A stretch of DNA of 36,545 bases, from positions 1 through 36,545 of the IMG/VR virus record IMGVR_UViG_3300044949_001148. The stretch is one strand, 5' to 3'. The notes under the pieces were generated by a model. The model saw only the letters and a list, made by a program, of their open reading frames with translations. It had not been told where the DNA came from and ran no database searches. Made by a program: the position numbers and the translations under genes. The DNA is from a virus. Shown piece after piece: positions 8,036-13,403 of the stretch (position 1 is the stretch's first letter; each line of letters opens with the position of its first letter).

Positions 8036-8119
8036 TGCTAGACTGTATGCATAAGGAAAGAGGGAGCGCAGGGGCGCGATGATACAAAACTGGACACTCA
8101 CCCTGCCATAAAATAATTG
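8036..8119 (+). repeat. Class B intergenic repeat, copy 3
   Basis: The plus strand has GTGCTAGACTGTATGC, then GAAAGAGGGAGCG and the conserved end ACTCACCCTGCCATAAAATA. It is preceded by GGCCCCATGGC, also present before copies 7 and 8. Confidence 0.8.
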
Positions 8120-8152
8120 ATTTGAATGTGCCACTTTTTTATGTGTCTTTGT

Positions 8153-8179
8153 AACAATAAGAATCTTAACAATAAGAAT
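8153..8179. repeat. Short direct repeat AACAATAAGAAT
   Basis: A 12-base unit at 8153-8164 and again at 8168-8179, in the AT-rich stretch between class B copy 3 and the terminator of the next gene. Confidence 0.8.
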
Positions 8180-8195
8180 TGTGAAAATATAAAGA

Positions 8196-8218
8196 ATGGG
8201 GAGAAAGATCCTCCCCAT
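8196..8218 (-). terminator. Hairpin terminator after 8232-8558
   Basis: ATGGGGAG and CTCCCCAT arms around an AAAGATC loop, with AT-rich sequence downstream on the minus strand (TCTTTATATTTTC). Confidence 0.8.
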
Positions 8219-8231
8219 TTGTGTTACAAAC

Positions 8232-8558
8232 TCATGAGCAATATCTGCCTACAATAACTGTTCCATCGTAGTTGTAACGTATAAGAACTCCTGAGAAGTA
8301 GGAGTCTGAGGAGTACCCATTCCAATTGATGTTCACTGCAGAGTTTTTATCGACAAAGGGTGAGTCAGAATCAACTCGCATAAAGTCACCTACAGAATAC
8401 CAATCACCTTTATATTTGAAAAACTCCATCGCATCAAACTCATCCTCAGTTAGGTAGTTAAACTGAGCCTTCAGTTCCTGTTTCAAACTACCCCACAGAT
8501 ACATCCCCATTACACACTCGCGGGGAACGCTGTTGGTCTTGATGGTGAGATCAGCCAT
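8232..8558 (-). CDS. Hypothetical protein (108 aa)
   Basis: Not recognised. The 108 residues begin MADLTIKTNSVPRECVMGMY. A middle helix with acidic residues (NYLTEDEFDAMEFFKYKGDW) is followed by a beta-rich C-terminus (SGVLIRYNYDGTVIVGRYCS). The start at 8558 is the first in-frame ATG after the unusual upstream region, which carries two CGTAAAGTTC elements and a GCATGCACA inverted repeat. Composition is less GC-rich than the genes on either side. Confidence 0.7.
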   Translation of the reverse strand: MADLTIKTNSVPRECVMGMYLWGSLKQELKAQFNYLTEDEFDAMEFFKYKGDWYSVGDFMRVDSDSPFVDKNSAVNINWNGYSSDSYFSGVLIRYNYDGTVIVGRYCS

Positions 8559-8591
8559 GGCACGAATTGAGAGGAGTTTGGTTAACATTAC

Positions 8592-8632
8592 GCATGCACA
8601 TAAGCGGGAGAACTTTACGCCTGTGTGCATGC
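8592..8632. repeat. Inverted repeat GCATGCACA...TGTGCATGC
   Basis: Perfect 9-base arms (8592-8600 and 8624-8632) around a 23-base loop containing GAACTTTACG. A second GAACTTTACG follows at about 8637. It lies upstream of the 108-aa gene and could be an operator or a cruciform. Confidence 0.75.
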
Positions 8633-8648
8633 TGGCGAACTTTACGAT

Positions 8649-8667
8649 GGGGGAGAATACCTCCCCC
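8649..8667 (-). terminator. GC-rich hairpin after 8679-8939
   Basis: GGGGG/CCCCC arms, extended by flanking pairs, around AGAATACCT; it lies 12 bases after the stop. The tail is not T-rich. Confidence 0.65.
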
Positions 8668-8678
8668 AACTCTACGCA

Positions 8679-8939
8679 TCAGCAGGAGATCTGCAGGATT
8701 TCACGATCAACGTATTGATCGAGTTCCTTTGCCAGCTCGGCAAGAATAGGATCGAACTGGTCGATCTCATCGTAACCCTCCCGCTTCTCAAAGCTCAGGT
8801 AACCGAGTGCATCCCAGACCTCCTGAGTTGTCCAGCTGCCGGTCTCGCTCCACATCGAGACGTCCAAGGCATCGCAGTAGGCCTTCAGGTAGGCCAGGGC
8901 CTCGGTGAAGATCTTGCTGGTGTTGGTGGTGGTAGCCAT
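8679..8939 (-). CDS. Hypothetical acidic protein (86 aa)
   Basis: Not recognised. The 86 residues begin MATTTNTSKIFTEALAYLKA and are mostly helical and acidic, ending AKELDQYVDREILQISC. The start is fixed by the promoter cassette directly upstream (CATACT -10, GTCAAC box, GGGAGGCCCA ribosome site). A GC hairpin ends it. It looks like a single-gene transcription unit. Confidence 0.75.
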   Translation of the reverse strand: MATTTNTSKIFTEALAYLKAYCDALDVSMWSETGSWTTQEVWDALGYLSFEKREGYDEIDQFDPILAELAKELDQYVDREILQISC

Positions 8940-8969
8940 TGGGCCTCCCGTGTTGACTCCTATAGTATG
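8940..8969 (-). promoter_or_regulatory. Class A promoter cassette
   Basis: The minus strand has CATACT-ATAGGA-GTCAAC-ACGGGAGGCCCA-ATG; the leader is nearly identical to that at 12210-12239. Confidence 0.7.
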
Positions 8970-9025
8970 GCCCATGGAGGGTACCTATGGGCCAATCAGT
9001 GTGCGGAGATTTGACTGGCACACCC

Positions 9026-9108
9026 TTTTATGACTTGGCAGGGTAGGTTTCGACCTTTTTCGTCATCAAGGCTACCCCGCCTCTCGTTCCGTTGTGATCC
9101 TAGTATAA
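9026..9108 (+). repeat. Class B intergenic repeat, copy 4, inverted orientation
   Basis: The plus strand starts TTTTATGACTTGGCAGGGTAGG and ends in GTTGTGATCCTAGTATA, which on the minus strand is TATACTAGGATCACAAC, identical to the start of copy 2. Together with copy 1 it is the only one in this orientation. Confidence 0.75.
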
Positions 9109-9115
9109 AGGGAAA

Positions 9116-9133
9116 GGGACCCCGTAGGGTCCC
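9116..9133 (-). terminator. Hairpin terminator GGGACCC/GGGTCCC
   Basis: GGGACCC-CGTA-GGGTCCC stem just after the 9141-9332 stop. The same stem-loop recurs at 11157-11174 and in variant form at 11966-11983 and 9571-9590. Confidence 0.75.
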
Positions 9134-9140
9134 GGTGTGG

Positions 9141-9332
9141 TCAGTTCCAGGATTGGCTATCCTGGCGATAGTCTGTGTGGAGTCCGGCCAGCTCAGCGGC
9201 ACAGAAGCCGTCGATGCCTGCCGCGGCCATTGCCGCGCTCCTGTGGCTGTTCAGCTGGGGCCTGCCGGGCTTGGTGCTGACCCAGATCTGCTGGCGGGTC
9301 TTGAGATCGGTGGCGATGTTGTAGAGTGCCAT
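9141..9332 (-). CDS. Hypothetical small protein (63 aa)
   Basis: Not recognised. The 63 residues begin MALYNIATDLKTRQQIWVST; the C-terminal half is Ala-rich (SAAMAAAGIDGFCAAELAGL). The start is set by a clean promoter cassette with TATACT at 9357-9362 and an AGAGGAG ribosome site. The gene is flanked by its own terminator and by class B copy 4. Confidence 0.75.
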   Translation of the reverse strand: MALYNIATDLKTRQQIWVSTKPGRPQLNSHRSAAMAAAGIDGFCAAELAGLHTDYRQDSQSWN

Positions 9333-9362
9333 GGCTCCTCTGTGGTTGACTTGTTCAGTATA
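9333..9362 (-). promoter_or_regulatory. Class A promoter cassette
   Basis: TATACT-GAACAA-GTCAAC-CACAGAGGAGCC-ATG on the minus strand: perfect -10, perfect box and good Shine-Dalgarno. The upstream gene's GC hairpin sits where a -35 would be. Confidence 0.8.
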
Positions 9363-9364
9363 AA

Positions 9365-9381
9365 GGGGGGAAGGTCCCCCC
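9365..9381 (-). terminator. GC hairpin after 9390-9530
   Basis: GGGGGG/CCCCCC arms around AAGGT, directly followed on the minus strand by the TTTATACT of the next promoter, so terminator and promoter abut. Confidence 0.65.
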
Positions 9382-9389
9382 TGAGGATC

Positions 9390-9530
9390 TCAGTGGTCAG
9401 TGCTGAGGGTGTCACAACCTGCCCAGCTCAGCAGGAGATCCAGGGTCTCATCATCGAGGTCGATCATGCCTCGCGTGTCCAGCTCCTCTACCTGGGCATC
9501 GGTTAGGAAAGGAGCATGAAGGGTGGTCAT
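9390..9530 (-). CDS. Hypothetical acidic small protein (46 aa)
   Basis: The 46 residues begin MTTLHAPFLTDAQVEELDTR and are strongly acidic. One helix contains LDDETLDLLLSWAGCDTLST. It is short, but it fits exactly between a promoter cassette (TATACT at 9556-9561) and a GC hairpin, which supports a real gene. Function unknown. Confidence 0.7.
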   Translation of the reverse strand: MTTLHAPFLTDAQVEELDTRGMIDLDDETLDLLLSWAGCDTLSTDH

Positions 9531-9561
9531 GGCGTCCGGTGCGGTTGACTCTTAAAGTATA
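9531..9561 (-). promoter_or_regulatory. Class A promoter cassette
   Basis: TATACT-TTAAGA-GTCAAC-CGCACCGGACGCC-ATG on the minus strand. Confidence 0.8.
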
Positions 9562-9570
9562 AAGGGTAAG

Positions 9571-9590
9571 AGGGACCCTTGAAGGTCCCT
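9571..9590 (-). terminator. Hairpin terminator AGGGACC/GGTCCCT
   Basis: AGGGACC and GGTCCCT arms around CTTGAA, about 20 bases past the stop of 9612-9797 and immediately before the next promoter. Confidence 0.75.
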
Positions 9591-9611
9591 CGTGTGAAGC
9601 TTAGCCGATTG

Positions 9612-9797
9612 TCACAGGCAGCCTTGCTCATTCAGGATGCCATAGGCAACCTCAAACCCGGTAGAAGTGGGATAGATTCCCAGATACAGACGGCCCAGAG
9701 AGAAGCCTAGAAACTCATCTCCCACATTCTTGATGGCTCGGGTGTCAATGCCTGCGTAGAAGGCTTCCTGGATGGCGGTAGGGGTTTGAAGGCGCAT
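9612..9797 (-). CDS. Hypothetical small protein (61 aa)
   Basis: Not recognised. The 61 residues begin MRLQTPTAIQEAFYAGIDTR and look alpha/beta, with a Gly-rich centre (GDEFLGFSLGRLYLGIYPTS). A TATACT cassette lies directly upstream and a hairpin follows. It may be a small regulator or inhibitor of the early phage type, but nothing in the sequence proves it. Confidence 0.75.
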   Translation of the reverse strand: MRLQTPTAIQEAFYAGIDTRAIKNVGDEFLGFSLGRLYLGIYPTSTGFEVAYGILNEQGCL

Positions 9798-9827
9798 GGC
9801 GTGTCTTGGGTTGACTTGATCAGTATA
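9798..9827 (-). promoter_or_regulatory. Class A promoter cassette
   Basis: TATACT-GATCAA-GTCAAC-CCAAGACACGCC-ATG on the minus strand; this is close to the consensus of the family. Confidence 0.8.
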
Positions 9828-9832
9828 GGGTC

Positions 9833-10000
9833 TTAGCGGCGGATCTCAGCCGCTATGGTGTCCAGTAGGTCAGCTGTCACATGCCTCACCGGTCGGATTG
9901 GCTCCCACAAAAGCCACAGGAGCAAACCAGCAGCGGCAACCTTAATCATGCTCCTGCGGTGGTAGTGTGGGCTTCTGGGCTTGGTTAGTGCGCTAATCAT
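9833..10000 (-). CDS. Small membrane protein (55 aa)
   Basis: The 55 residues begin MISALTKPRSPHYHRRSMIK, a basic N-terminus, followed by a hydrophobic segment (VAAAGLLLWLLWEPI, about residues 21-35) and a soluble tail. By the positive-inside rule the N-terminus would be cytoplasmic. The ATG overlaps the stop of the 43-aa gene (ATGA), so the two are translated together from the cassette at 10129. Role unknown; a membrane-acting small phage protein is plausible. Confidence 0.65.
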   Translation of the reverse strand: MISALTKPRSPHYHRRSMIKVAAAGLLLWLLWEPIRPVRHVTADLLDTIAAEIRR

Positions 10001-10128
10001 GCGAATTTAGCAGGGGAACCACAGGAACGGTAGAAAGCGATCATTCTCTCAGCTTCCTCTCGCGTGTTAAATGTCTGAAACCTCCACTCACAGTTGTTGT
10101 AAGGAACCTGGAACGTGATGGTGAACAT
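9997..10128 (-). CDS. Hypothetical small protein (43 aa)
   Basis: The 43 residues begin MFTITFQVPYNNCEWRFQTF. A beta strand pair is followed by a helix (NTREEAERMIAFYRSCG), the layout of many small one-domain proteins in this region. The start at 10128 follows a TATACT cassette. An upstream ATG at 10200 would begin inside the terminator of the next gene and was rejected. Confidence 0.7.
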   Translation of the reverse strand: MFTITFQVPYNNCEWRFQTFNTREEAERMIAFYRSCGSPAKFA

Positions 10129-10161
10129 TTGGTGCCCTTTGAGGTTGACTTGCTCAGTATA
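10129..10161 (-). promoter_or_regulatory. Class A promoter cassette
   Basis: TATACT-GAGCAA-GTCAAC-CTCAAAGGGCACCAA-ATG on the minus strand, preceded by TCTA (extended TATATACT). Confidence 0.8.
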
Positions 10162-10171
10162 TAGAACTAGG

Positions 10172-10191
10172 AGGGGGCATTGCTGCCCCCT
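10172..10191 (-). terminator. Hairpin terminator AGGGGGCA/TGCCCCCT
   Basis: Perfect 8-bp stem with TTGC loop, about 20 bases past the stop of 10212-10664. Confidence 0.8.
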
Positions 10192-10211
10192 GTGTGTCAC
10201 TTGTCAGGCTG

Positions 10212-10664
10212 TCACTTCCAAAGGCCTTCAGCGATCAGACGGTTGACAAGAACCTGAGCCAGTTTGCCACAATGGGGGCAAGCCTTGGCATATTTGATCT
10301 CTGAGCGCAGGGAATACTTCTCAGGATTGCGGAAACCGCCAAACTTGTAGCGATAAACTGCACTCACAGTCTTAAGAAGTTGGCGCTTTTCGAGATCGTC
10401 TTCCACCAGCTTATAGGCAGGAATGAAGAAGCGGTAGTCCTTAATCAGGCGGCAACGGTTAAGGCGATCCACAATGTATTTGGCACCTTTGCCACCAAAA
10501 TAGGGAGTAAGTTCCACCATCAGAAATGCACTAAATGGTGCCAACTCATCGGTGGTGCTAACAGTAACCTGCTGAGTCTTCAGCTCCTCCACAGCATCAA
10601 ACAGGGTTTTGATGCTAGTCTCCAGGGTAGAGAGTGCGGTGGTGATGGTTTGGAGGTCCTGCAT
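10212..10664 (-). CDS. Hypothetical protein with N-terminal coiled coil and CxxC pair (150 aa)
   Basis: The 150 residues have three parts. An N-terminal amphipathic helix (TTALSTLETSIKTLFDAVEE, about residues 7-26) may be a coiled coil. A basic central domain (YIVDRLNRCRLIKDYRFFIP) could bind nucleic acid. A C-terminal ACPHCGK motif could hold a metal, although only one CxxC is visible. The leader carries a CGGG/CCCG hairpin between the CATACT -10 (10720-10725) and the ATG, similar to the leader of the ArdA-like gene. Family unknown to me. Confidence 0.7.
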   Translation of the reverse strand: MQDLQTITTALSTLETSIKTLFDAVEELKTQQVTVSTTDELAPFSAFLMVELTPYFGGKGAKYIVDRLNRCRLIKDYRFFIPAYKLVEDDLEKRQLLKTVSAVYRYKFGGFRNPEKYSLRSEIKYAKACPHCGKLAQVLVNRLIAEGLWK

Positions 10665-10725
10665 CTTTAAGATGGGGGGTTTAGTTTGCTCGGCGGGTTG
10701 TGTCCCGTCCGATGTGCTTAGTATG
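10665..10725 (-). promoter_or_regulatory. Promoter with hairpin leader
   Basis: CATACT at 10720-10725 with a TGG just before it, then a leader holding ACGGGACACAACCCG, a small hairpin. The 13404-13453 leader has the analogous GCGGGACAGGAACCCGC. Confidence 0.55.
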
Positions 10726-10805
10726 CCACCAGTGAACCCAGCAGATCAAGCGGGGTTGTGCCACTTGCCAAACCGGTTCAACTGGCCACAGCCGGACCCA
10801 ACAGC

Positions 10806-10889
10806 TGCTAGAATAAGGGCACAAGGGAAGGAGGGCTGAGGTAGGCCTGCTGATGAAATAGTCGTCACCTCTCCTGCCATGAAATAAGT
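10806..10889 (+). repeat. Class B intergenic repeat, copy 5
   Basis: The plus strand has TGCTAGAATAAGGGCACAAG, GAGGTAGGCCTG and the conserved end CTCCTGCCATGAAATAAG. It is preceded by GCCGGACCCAACAGC, shared with copy 6. Confidence 0.8.
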
Positions 10890-10903
10890 GTTAAGAGTTG
10901 AAA

Positions 10904-10926
10904 CAAAAAAGCCCCCAAGCGGGGGC
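10904..10926 (-). terminator. Rho-independent terminator after 10938-11129
   Basis: GCCCCC-AAGC-GGGGGC stem followed on the minus strand by TTTTTTG. Class B copy 5 starts about 15 bases further on. Confidence 0.9.
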
Positions 10927-10937
10927 GGTGTGCTAGA

Positions 10938-11129
10938 TTAGATGGTTGCTTCAGGCAGGGGAGGCAGCGGCTCCAGGCACTCGCTAAGGGTCTCGCTAGG
11001 GTGGCAGATCTGTGCATGTGAGCGGAGCGCCTTAGCATCTCTGATCGTGGCATACAGGGGCAGACCAAGGGTAACAGCGGCAGCCAGAGCCATCAGGAAG
11101 GCGCCAGAGAGACGGTTAAGGGTGTTCAT
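10938..11129 (-). CDS. Small membrane-anchored or exported protein (63 aa)
   Basis: The 63 residues begin MNTLNRLSGAFLMALAAAVT. A basic start and a hydrophobic segment (about residues 8-28, with ALAAAVTLGLPLYA) form a signal anchor or signal peptide. The rest has two Cys (HAQICHP and LSECLEP), which could form a disulfide if exported to the periplasm. A short promoter cassette (ATATCT at 11143-11148) precedes it and a strong terminator ends it. Function unknown. Confidence 0.7.
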   Translation of the reverse strand: MNTLNRLSGAFLMALAAAVTLGLPLYATIRDAKALRSHAQICHPSETLSECLEPLPPLPEATI

Positions 11130-11149
11130 GGTGTGACAGGCTAGATATG
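11130..11149 (-). promoter_or_regulatory. Short class A-like promoter
   Basis: ATATCT-AGCCT-GTCACACC-ATG on the minus strand; the shortest leader in the series and without an obvious Shine-Dalgarno. Confidence 0.5.
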
Positions 11150-11156
11150 GGTGGAA

Positions 11157-11174
11157 GGGACCCCGTAGGGTCCC
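11157..11174 (-). terminator. Hairpin terminator GGGACCC/GGGTCCC
   Basis: Same stem-loop as 9116-9133 (GGGACCCCGTAGGGTCCC), placed just after the 11183-11428 stop. Confidence 0.75.
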
Positions 11175-11182
11175 TGAGAGGC

Positions 11183-11428
11183 TCAGAAGGCCACCAGCTG
11201 ATCCAGCTCCCACTGATCAACCTCGGCCACCTCAGCGGCACTGCTGGCGTTCGCGGCCAGCCACTTGTTGATGTGCTTGGATGTGGTGATGCTGTAGAAC
11301 TTTTCGGTTCGCATCCAGCCGCGGCCAGGCACAAGGGCAGCCACAGGCGTCTGATAGCTAAACAGAACCTCAGTGCCATCTGCCAGGCTGACCTGAGTGC
11401 TGGTGATGGTGATTTGCGTGAGCTTCAT
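11183..11428 (-). CDS. Hypothetical protein (81 aa)
   Basis: The 81 residues begin MKLTQITITSTQVSLADGTE. Two or three beta strands precede a helical, Ala-rich C-terminus (INKWLAANASSAAEVAEVDQ) ending LDQLVAF. The segment YSITTSKHINKWL is a plausible strand-helix unit, but I know no family. It is transcribed from TATCTT at 11455-11460 with a GTCGTC box in place of GTCAAC. Confidence 0.75.
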   Translation of the reverse strand: MKLTQITITSTQVSLADGTEVLFSYQTPVAALVPGRGWMRTEKFYSITTSKHINKWLAANASSAAEVAEVDQWELDQLVAF

Positions 11429-11460
11429 GGGAGCGATCCCCTGACGACTCCCTTAAGATA
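11429..11460 (-). promoter_or_regulatory. Class A promoter cassette, GTCGTC subtype
   Basis: TATCTT-AAGGGA-GTCGTC-AGGGGATCGCTCCC-ATG. The first part is nearly identical to 13969-13999 (TACCTT-AAGGGA-GTCGTC-AGGGGA). Confidence 0.65.
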
Positions 11461-11489
11461 GACCGGATGCTAGCAAAGGTCAAGGGGCT

Positions 11490-11512
11490 TGTGCCAGAAA
11501 AAAAGTGGCACA
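11490..11512. repeat. Hairpin TGTGCCA...TGGCACA
   Basis: Perfect 7-base arms around GAAAAAAAG. It is the clearest member of a CTTGTGCCAG family seen in many gaps (near 7851, 12274, 13483, 13746, 36158). It lies between the promoter at 11455 and class B copy 6. Confidence 0.8.
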
Positions 11513-11537
11513 CTGACCCACAATCGGACCCAGAACC

Positions 11538-11622
11538 TGCTAGAATAAGATCACAAGGGAAGAGGGAGCGGGGGCACCGCGAGGATACAAAACAAGACAC
11601 CTACCCTGCCATAAAATAATTG
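11538..11622 (+). repeat. Class B intergenic repeat, copy 6
   Basis: TGCTAGAATAAGATCACAAG, then GAAGAGGGAGCGGGGGC, ending CTACCCTGCCATAAAATAAT. The upstream CGGACCCAGAACC resembles copy 5. Confidence 0.8.
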
Positions 11623-11636
11623 TTAAATTATAATAC

Positions 11637-11662
11637 AAAAAAGGGTTAGTATAACTAACCCC
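11637..11662 (-). terminator. Rho-independent terminator after 11672-11923
   Basis: GGGGTTAG/CTAACCC arms around TTATA, followed on the minus strand by a T-rich tail (TTTTTTGTATT). Confidence 0.85.
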
Positions 11663-11671
11663 TTGAAATTA

Positions 11672-11923
11672 TCAGTAGTTTAGCACCTCCTCGGCATCAG
11701 ATTCGGCTGCTGATTCTGTCCGGAAAGGTCCATAAAAGTCAGAATCGGGCATACAGCCGGGGGAACATACAGCCCAGTAGTATCCTGGAGTGTAGATAGA
11801 ATCGCCCTTAGATTCACTCAAACCTTCCCACTGATTGCGTTCTTCGCAGTCAGATTCTGACAGGAAGGTGATCCAAACCGGTGTGCTAGTGTCGCTGTCG
11901 GTGTGGTTGATCGTGGTTTGCAT
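11672..11923 (-). CDS. Hypothetical Ser/Asp/Glu-rich protein (83 aa)
   Basis: The 83 residues begin MQTTINHTDSDTSTPVWITF. The protein is very acidic and Ser-rich, with four Cys (SDCEERN, AVCSPGCMPD and neighbours) and ends SAAESDAEEVLNY. Strong negative charge is a common trait of phage DNA-mimic or inhibitor proteins, but this is only a guess from composition. Its own promoter (TACACT) and a strong terminator make it a single-gene unit. Confidence 0.75.
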   Translation of the reverse strand: MQTTINHTDSDTSTPVWITFLSESDCEERNQWEGLSESKGDSIYTPGYYWAVCSPGCMPDSDFYGPFRTESAAESDAEEVLNY

Positions 11924-11954
11924 CGGTGGCTCCGTTGCGGACTTCCTAAGTGTA
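11924..11954 (-). promoter_or_regulatory. Class A promoter cassette
   Basis: TACACT-TAGGAA-GTCCGC-AACGGAGCCACCG-ATG; the box is diverged, the Shine-Dalgarno GGAG is good. Confidence 0.6.
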
Positions 11955-11965
11955 CCAGGTAGGGA

Positions 11966-11983
11966 GGGACCCAGTAGGGTCCC
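11966..11983 (-). terminator. Hairpin terminator GGGACCC/GGGTCCC
   Basis: GGGACCC-AGTA-GGGTCCC, just past the stop of 11997-12209 and directly before the next TACACT promoter. Confidence 0.7.
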
Positions 11984-11996
11984 AGTGTGCGATTTC

Positions 11997-12209
11997 TCAG
12001 CTGTCCCGCAGCCAGGCCCGGATCCGGTCGTACTGGCCCATCAGCTCGGCCCGGATCATGCGGCAGGCCTCAAGGTCCAGGTCGTCGCGTTCTCCCTTGA
12101 GCACAGCGGCTTCCAGGCCGCTCCAGTGCCGCCAGCTGTCGAACAGCGCCGAAGCCATCTGGCTGGCCTCGTAGCGGCTCAGGGTCAGGGTCATGGTCTC
12201 GTTAGCCAT
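11997..12209 (-). CDS. Hypothetical helical protein (70 aa)
   Basis: The 70 residues begin MANETMTLTLSRYEASQMAS. It is almost all helix, mixed charge, with DSWRHWSGLEAAVLKGERDD at about 24-43 and MGQYDRIRAWLRDS at the end. The start follows a GATTCT/GTCAAAC cassette with a GGAGGCCCA ribosome site. High GC content is shared with 7565-7792 and 8679-8939. Confidence 0.75.
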   Translation of the reverse strand: MANETMTLTLSRYEASQMASALFDSWRHWSGLEAAVLKGERDDLDLEACRMIRAELMGQYDRIRAWLRDS

Positions 12210-12239
12210 TGGGCCTCCGTGTTTGACCCCTATAGAATC
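12210..12239 (-). promoter_or_regulatory. Class A promoter cassette
   Basis: GATTCT-ATAGGG-GTCAAA-CACGGAGGCCCA-ATG; the leader is nearly identical to the one at 8940-8969. Confidence 0.65.
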
Positions 12240-12329
12240 CCATAGATCGCGGCGGAGCACAAGGGGGCCTTGTGCCAGTGGCCAAACTGGTTTAATTTGC
12301 CCCACAACAGCCCCATCTGGCCCATGGCA

Positions 12330-12415
12330 TGGTAGACTATATGCACAACCGAGAGAGGGCTGAGGTAGGCCTGAAGAAGAAAAGGATCGACACTTCTCCT
12401 GCCATGAAATAGTTG
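12330..12415 (+). repeat. Class B intergenic repeat, copy 7 (tandem with copy 8)
   Basis: GGTAGACTATATGCACAACC, GAGGTAGGCCTGAAGAAG, ending CTCCTGCCATGAAATAGTTG, followed by TGTCGATTTGTGAA as after copy 2. Confidence 0.8.
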
Positions 12416-12454
12416 TGTCGATTTGTGAACACAGCCCCATCTGGCCCCATGATC

Positions 12455-12536
12455 TGCTAGACTATGATCACAAGCGAAGGAGGGGCGGGAACCCTGAAGA
12501 CAAAAAATAGGACACTCACCCTGCCATAAAATAATG
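12455..12536 (+). repeat. Class B intergenic repeat, copy 8
   Basis: TGCTAGACTATGATCACAAG, GGGGCGGGAACCCTGAAGAC, ending CACCCTGCCATAAAATAAT. The core is the same as in copy 2. Confidence 0.8.
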
Positions 12537-12544
12537 AGTTTTTA

Positions 12545-12580
12545 TAAAGAATTAAATTGTAATTCTTATTTAATTCTTTA
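12545..12580. repeat. AT-rich 13-bp inverted repeat
   Basis: TAAAGAATTAAAT (12545-12557) and ATTTAATTCTTTA (12568-12580) are perfect arms around 10 bases. It lies in the AT-rich gap between class B copy 8 and the KTSC gene's terminator and could form a cruciform. Confidence 0.85.
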
Positions 12581-12606
12581 CATTTAGCTAAGTATAAAGA
12601 ATAAAA

Positions 12607-12637
12607 CAGGGAATTGCGTTTGATTTACAATTCCCTG
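12607..12637 (-). terminator. Hairpin terminator after 12648-12857
   Basis: CAGGGAATTG and CAATTCCCTG arms form a 10-bp stem; the minus-strand tail is TTTTATTCTTT. Confidence 0.9.
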
Positions 12638-12647
12638 CTGGCTAATC

Positions 12648-12857
12648 TCAGACCAGTTGGAGTAGATTAGCGCGGAGTGCTCGGTTCACAAATTGACCCA
12701 CACTTTCGCCCTCTTCGATAACATCGTTGAGGTCATTCTGCCAGGCCTCAGTATCAGCAACCTTGTAGGTATAAGGCTTGCCAGATACAAACTCGATGGT
12801 AACTTGATCGCCTTTCAGTTCGCTGATGCTGTTGATTGCAGTGCTGTTGAAGTTCAT
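12648..12857 (-). CDS. KTSC-domain-like protein 1 (69 aa)
   Basis: The 69 residues begin MNFNSTAINSISELKGDQVT. The layout of strands with a YxYKV segment (GKPYTYKVADTEAWQNDL) then GESVGQFVNRAL matches the KTSC-like family of small proteins. A second copy with the same plan is at 15287-15505 (SYDYSV, GKSVGRFVNQRI). In both, the conserved parts are Y.Y.V and G.SVG.FVN. KTSC domains are often found next to nucleic-acid enzymes; the role here is unknown. A strong terminator follows. Confidence 0.75.
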   Translation of the reverse strand: MNFNSTAINSISELKGDQVTIEFVSGKPYTYKVADTEAWQNDLNDVIEEGESVGQFVNRALRANLLQLV

Positions 12858-12917
12858 AATCCTGATAAAGTGTTGAAGTTGGGTAACTTTAGGGCAAACC
12901 CATTCCCATAGTGTCAG

Positions 12918-13403
12918 TTAGAACTGACAGTAGAACACATAACCGTCCTGAATGTCATAACTATCACGAAGATTCTCCCAAGTACCTTCCCAATCAATCA
13001 CGACATGCGGGGGAACATCACGCATAGGGTAGCATTCCTCTGTAATGTATTGTGCAAACTCCGCACCATCTGTGAACTCTCCTTGATACGATTCCTCGAA
13101 GTGTTCAATACACTCCACGCCATAAAGGTCGATGAAGGTATAGATGGCGTCATGCGAGTGACCTTCACGCATAAGGCGCAATACGTCCTCATTCTCCTCA
13201 TCATTCTCACTAACTGACTCCACGACGGTGTTAATCTTACCTTGAACAGTCAGCAACTCAGTGTAAAAATCAGTGAATTGCAGACGTTCTGTGCCATCAT
13301 CACGAGTGGAAACATAACCACAGGCCCGCACGATCTCACTGGCGGTGTTGCCAGCCTCGCGCATTTCGGTGACCTTAATGAGCAGTTCCTGACCTTTGAG
13401 CAT
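12918..13403 (-). CDS. ArdA-like putative anti-restriction protein with cyAbrB-like N-terminus
   Basis: The 161 residues appear to be a two-part protein. Residues 1-55 (KGQELLIKVTEMR, IVRACGYVSTRDDG, LQFTDFYTELLTVQGK) resemble the N-terminal part of cyanobacterial cyAbrB proteins. Residues 70-161 are acidic and carry ArdA-type signatures: FEESYQGEFTDGAEFAQYI, a TEE, then PPHVVIDWEGTWENL and a terminal DGYVF. ArdA proteins mimic bent DNA and block type I restriction enzymes. The length matches ArdA (about 165), but the N-terminal ArdA domain seems replaced. Start ATG 13403; TACACT promoter with hairpin leader upstream. Activity is inference. Confidence 0.7.
   Translation of the reverse strand: MLKGQELLIKVTEMREAGNTASEIVRACGYVSTRDDGTERLQFTDFYTELLTVQGKINTVVESVSENDEENEDVLRLMREGHSHDAIYTFIDLYGVECIEHFEESYQGEFTDGAEFAQYITEECYPMRDVPPHVVIDWEGTWENLRDSYDIQDGYVFYCQF

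Noticed and set aside
8100-8230. T4-like late promoter in CCATAAAATAAT at the end of class B copies
   Set aside because: ATAAAATA differs from NATAAATA and the sequence points away from genes; not supported.
12330-12415. Short peptide genes inside class B repeats (e.g. a 23-codon plus-strand frame in copy 7; MAG-start frames on the minus strand)
   Set aside because: The frame and start codon are not kept between copies (several end after three codons), so conservation is at DNA or RNA level, not coding, as far as I can see by eye.
7432-12536. Class B repeats as integron attC sites
   Set aside because: No GTTRRRY/RYYYAAC ends or long bulged palindrome are visible, genes have their own promoters, and some copies are flipped. 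A cassette-like exchange role remains possible but not as an integron.
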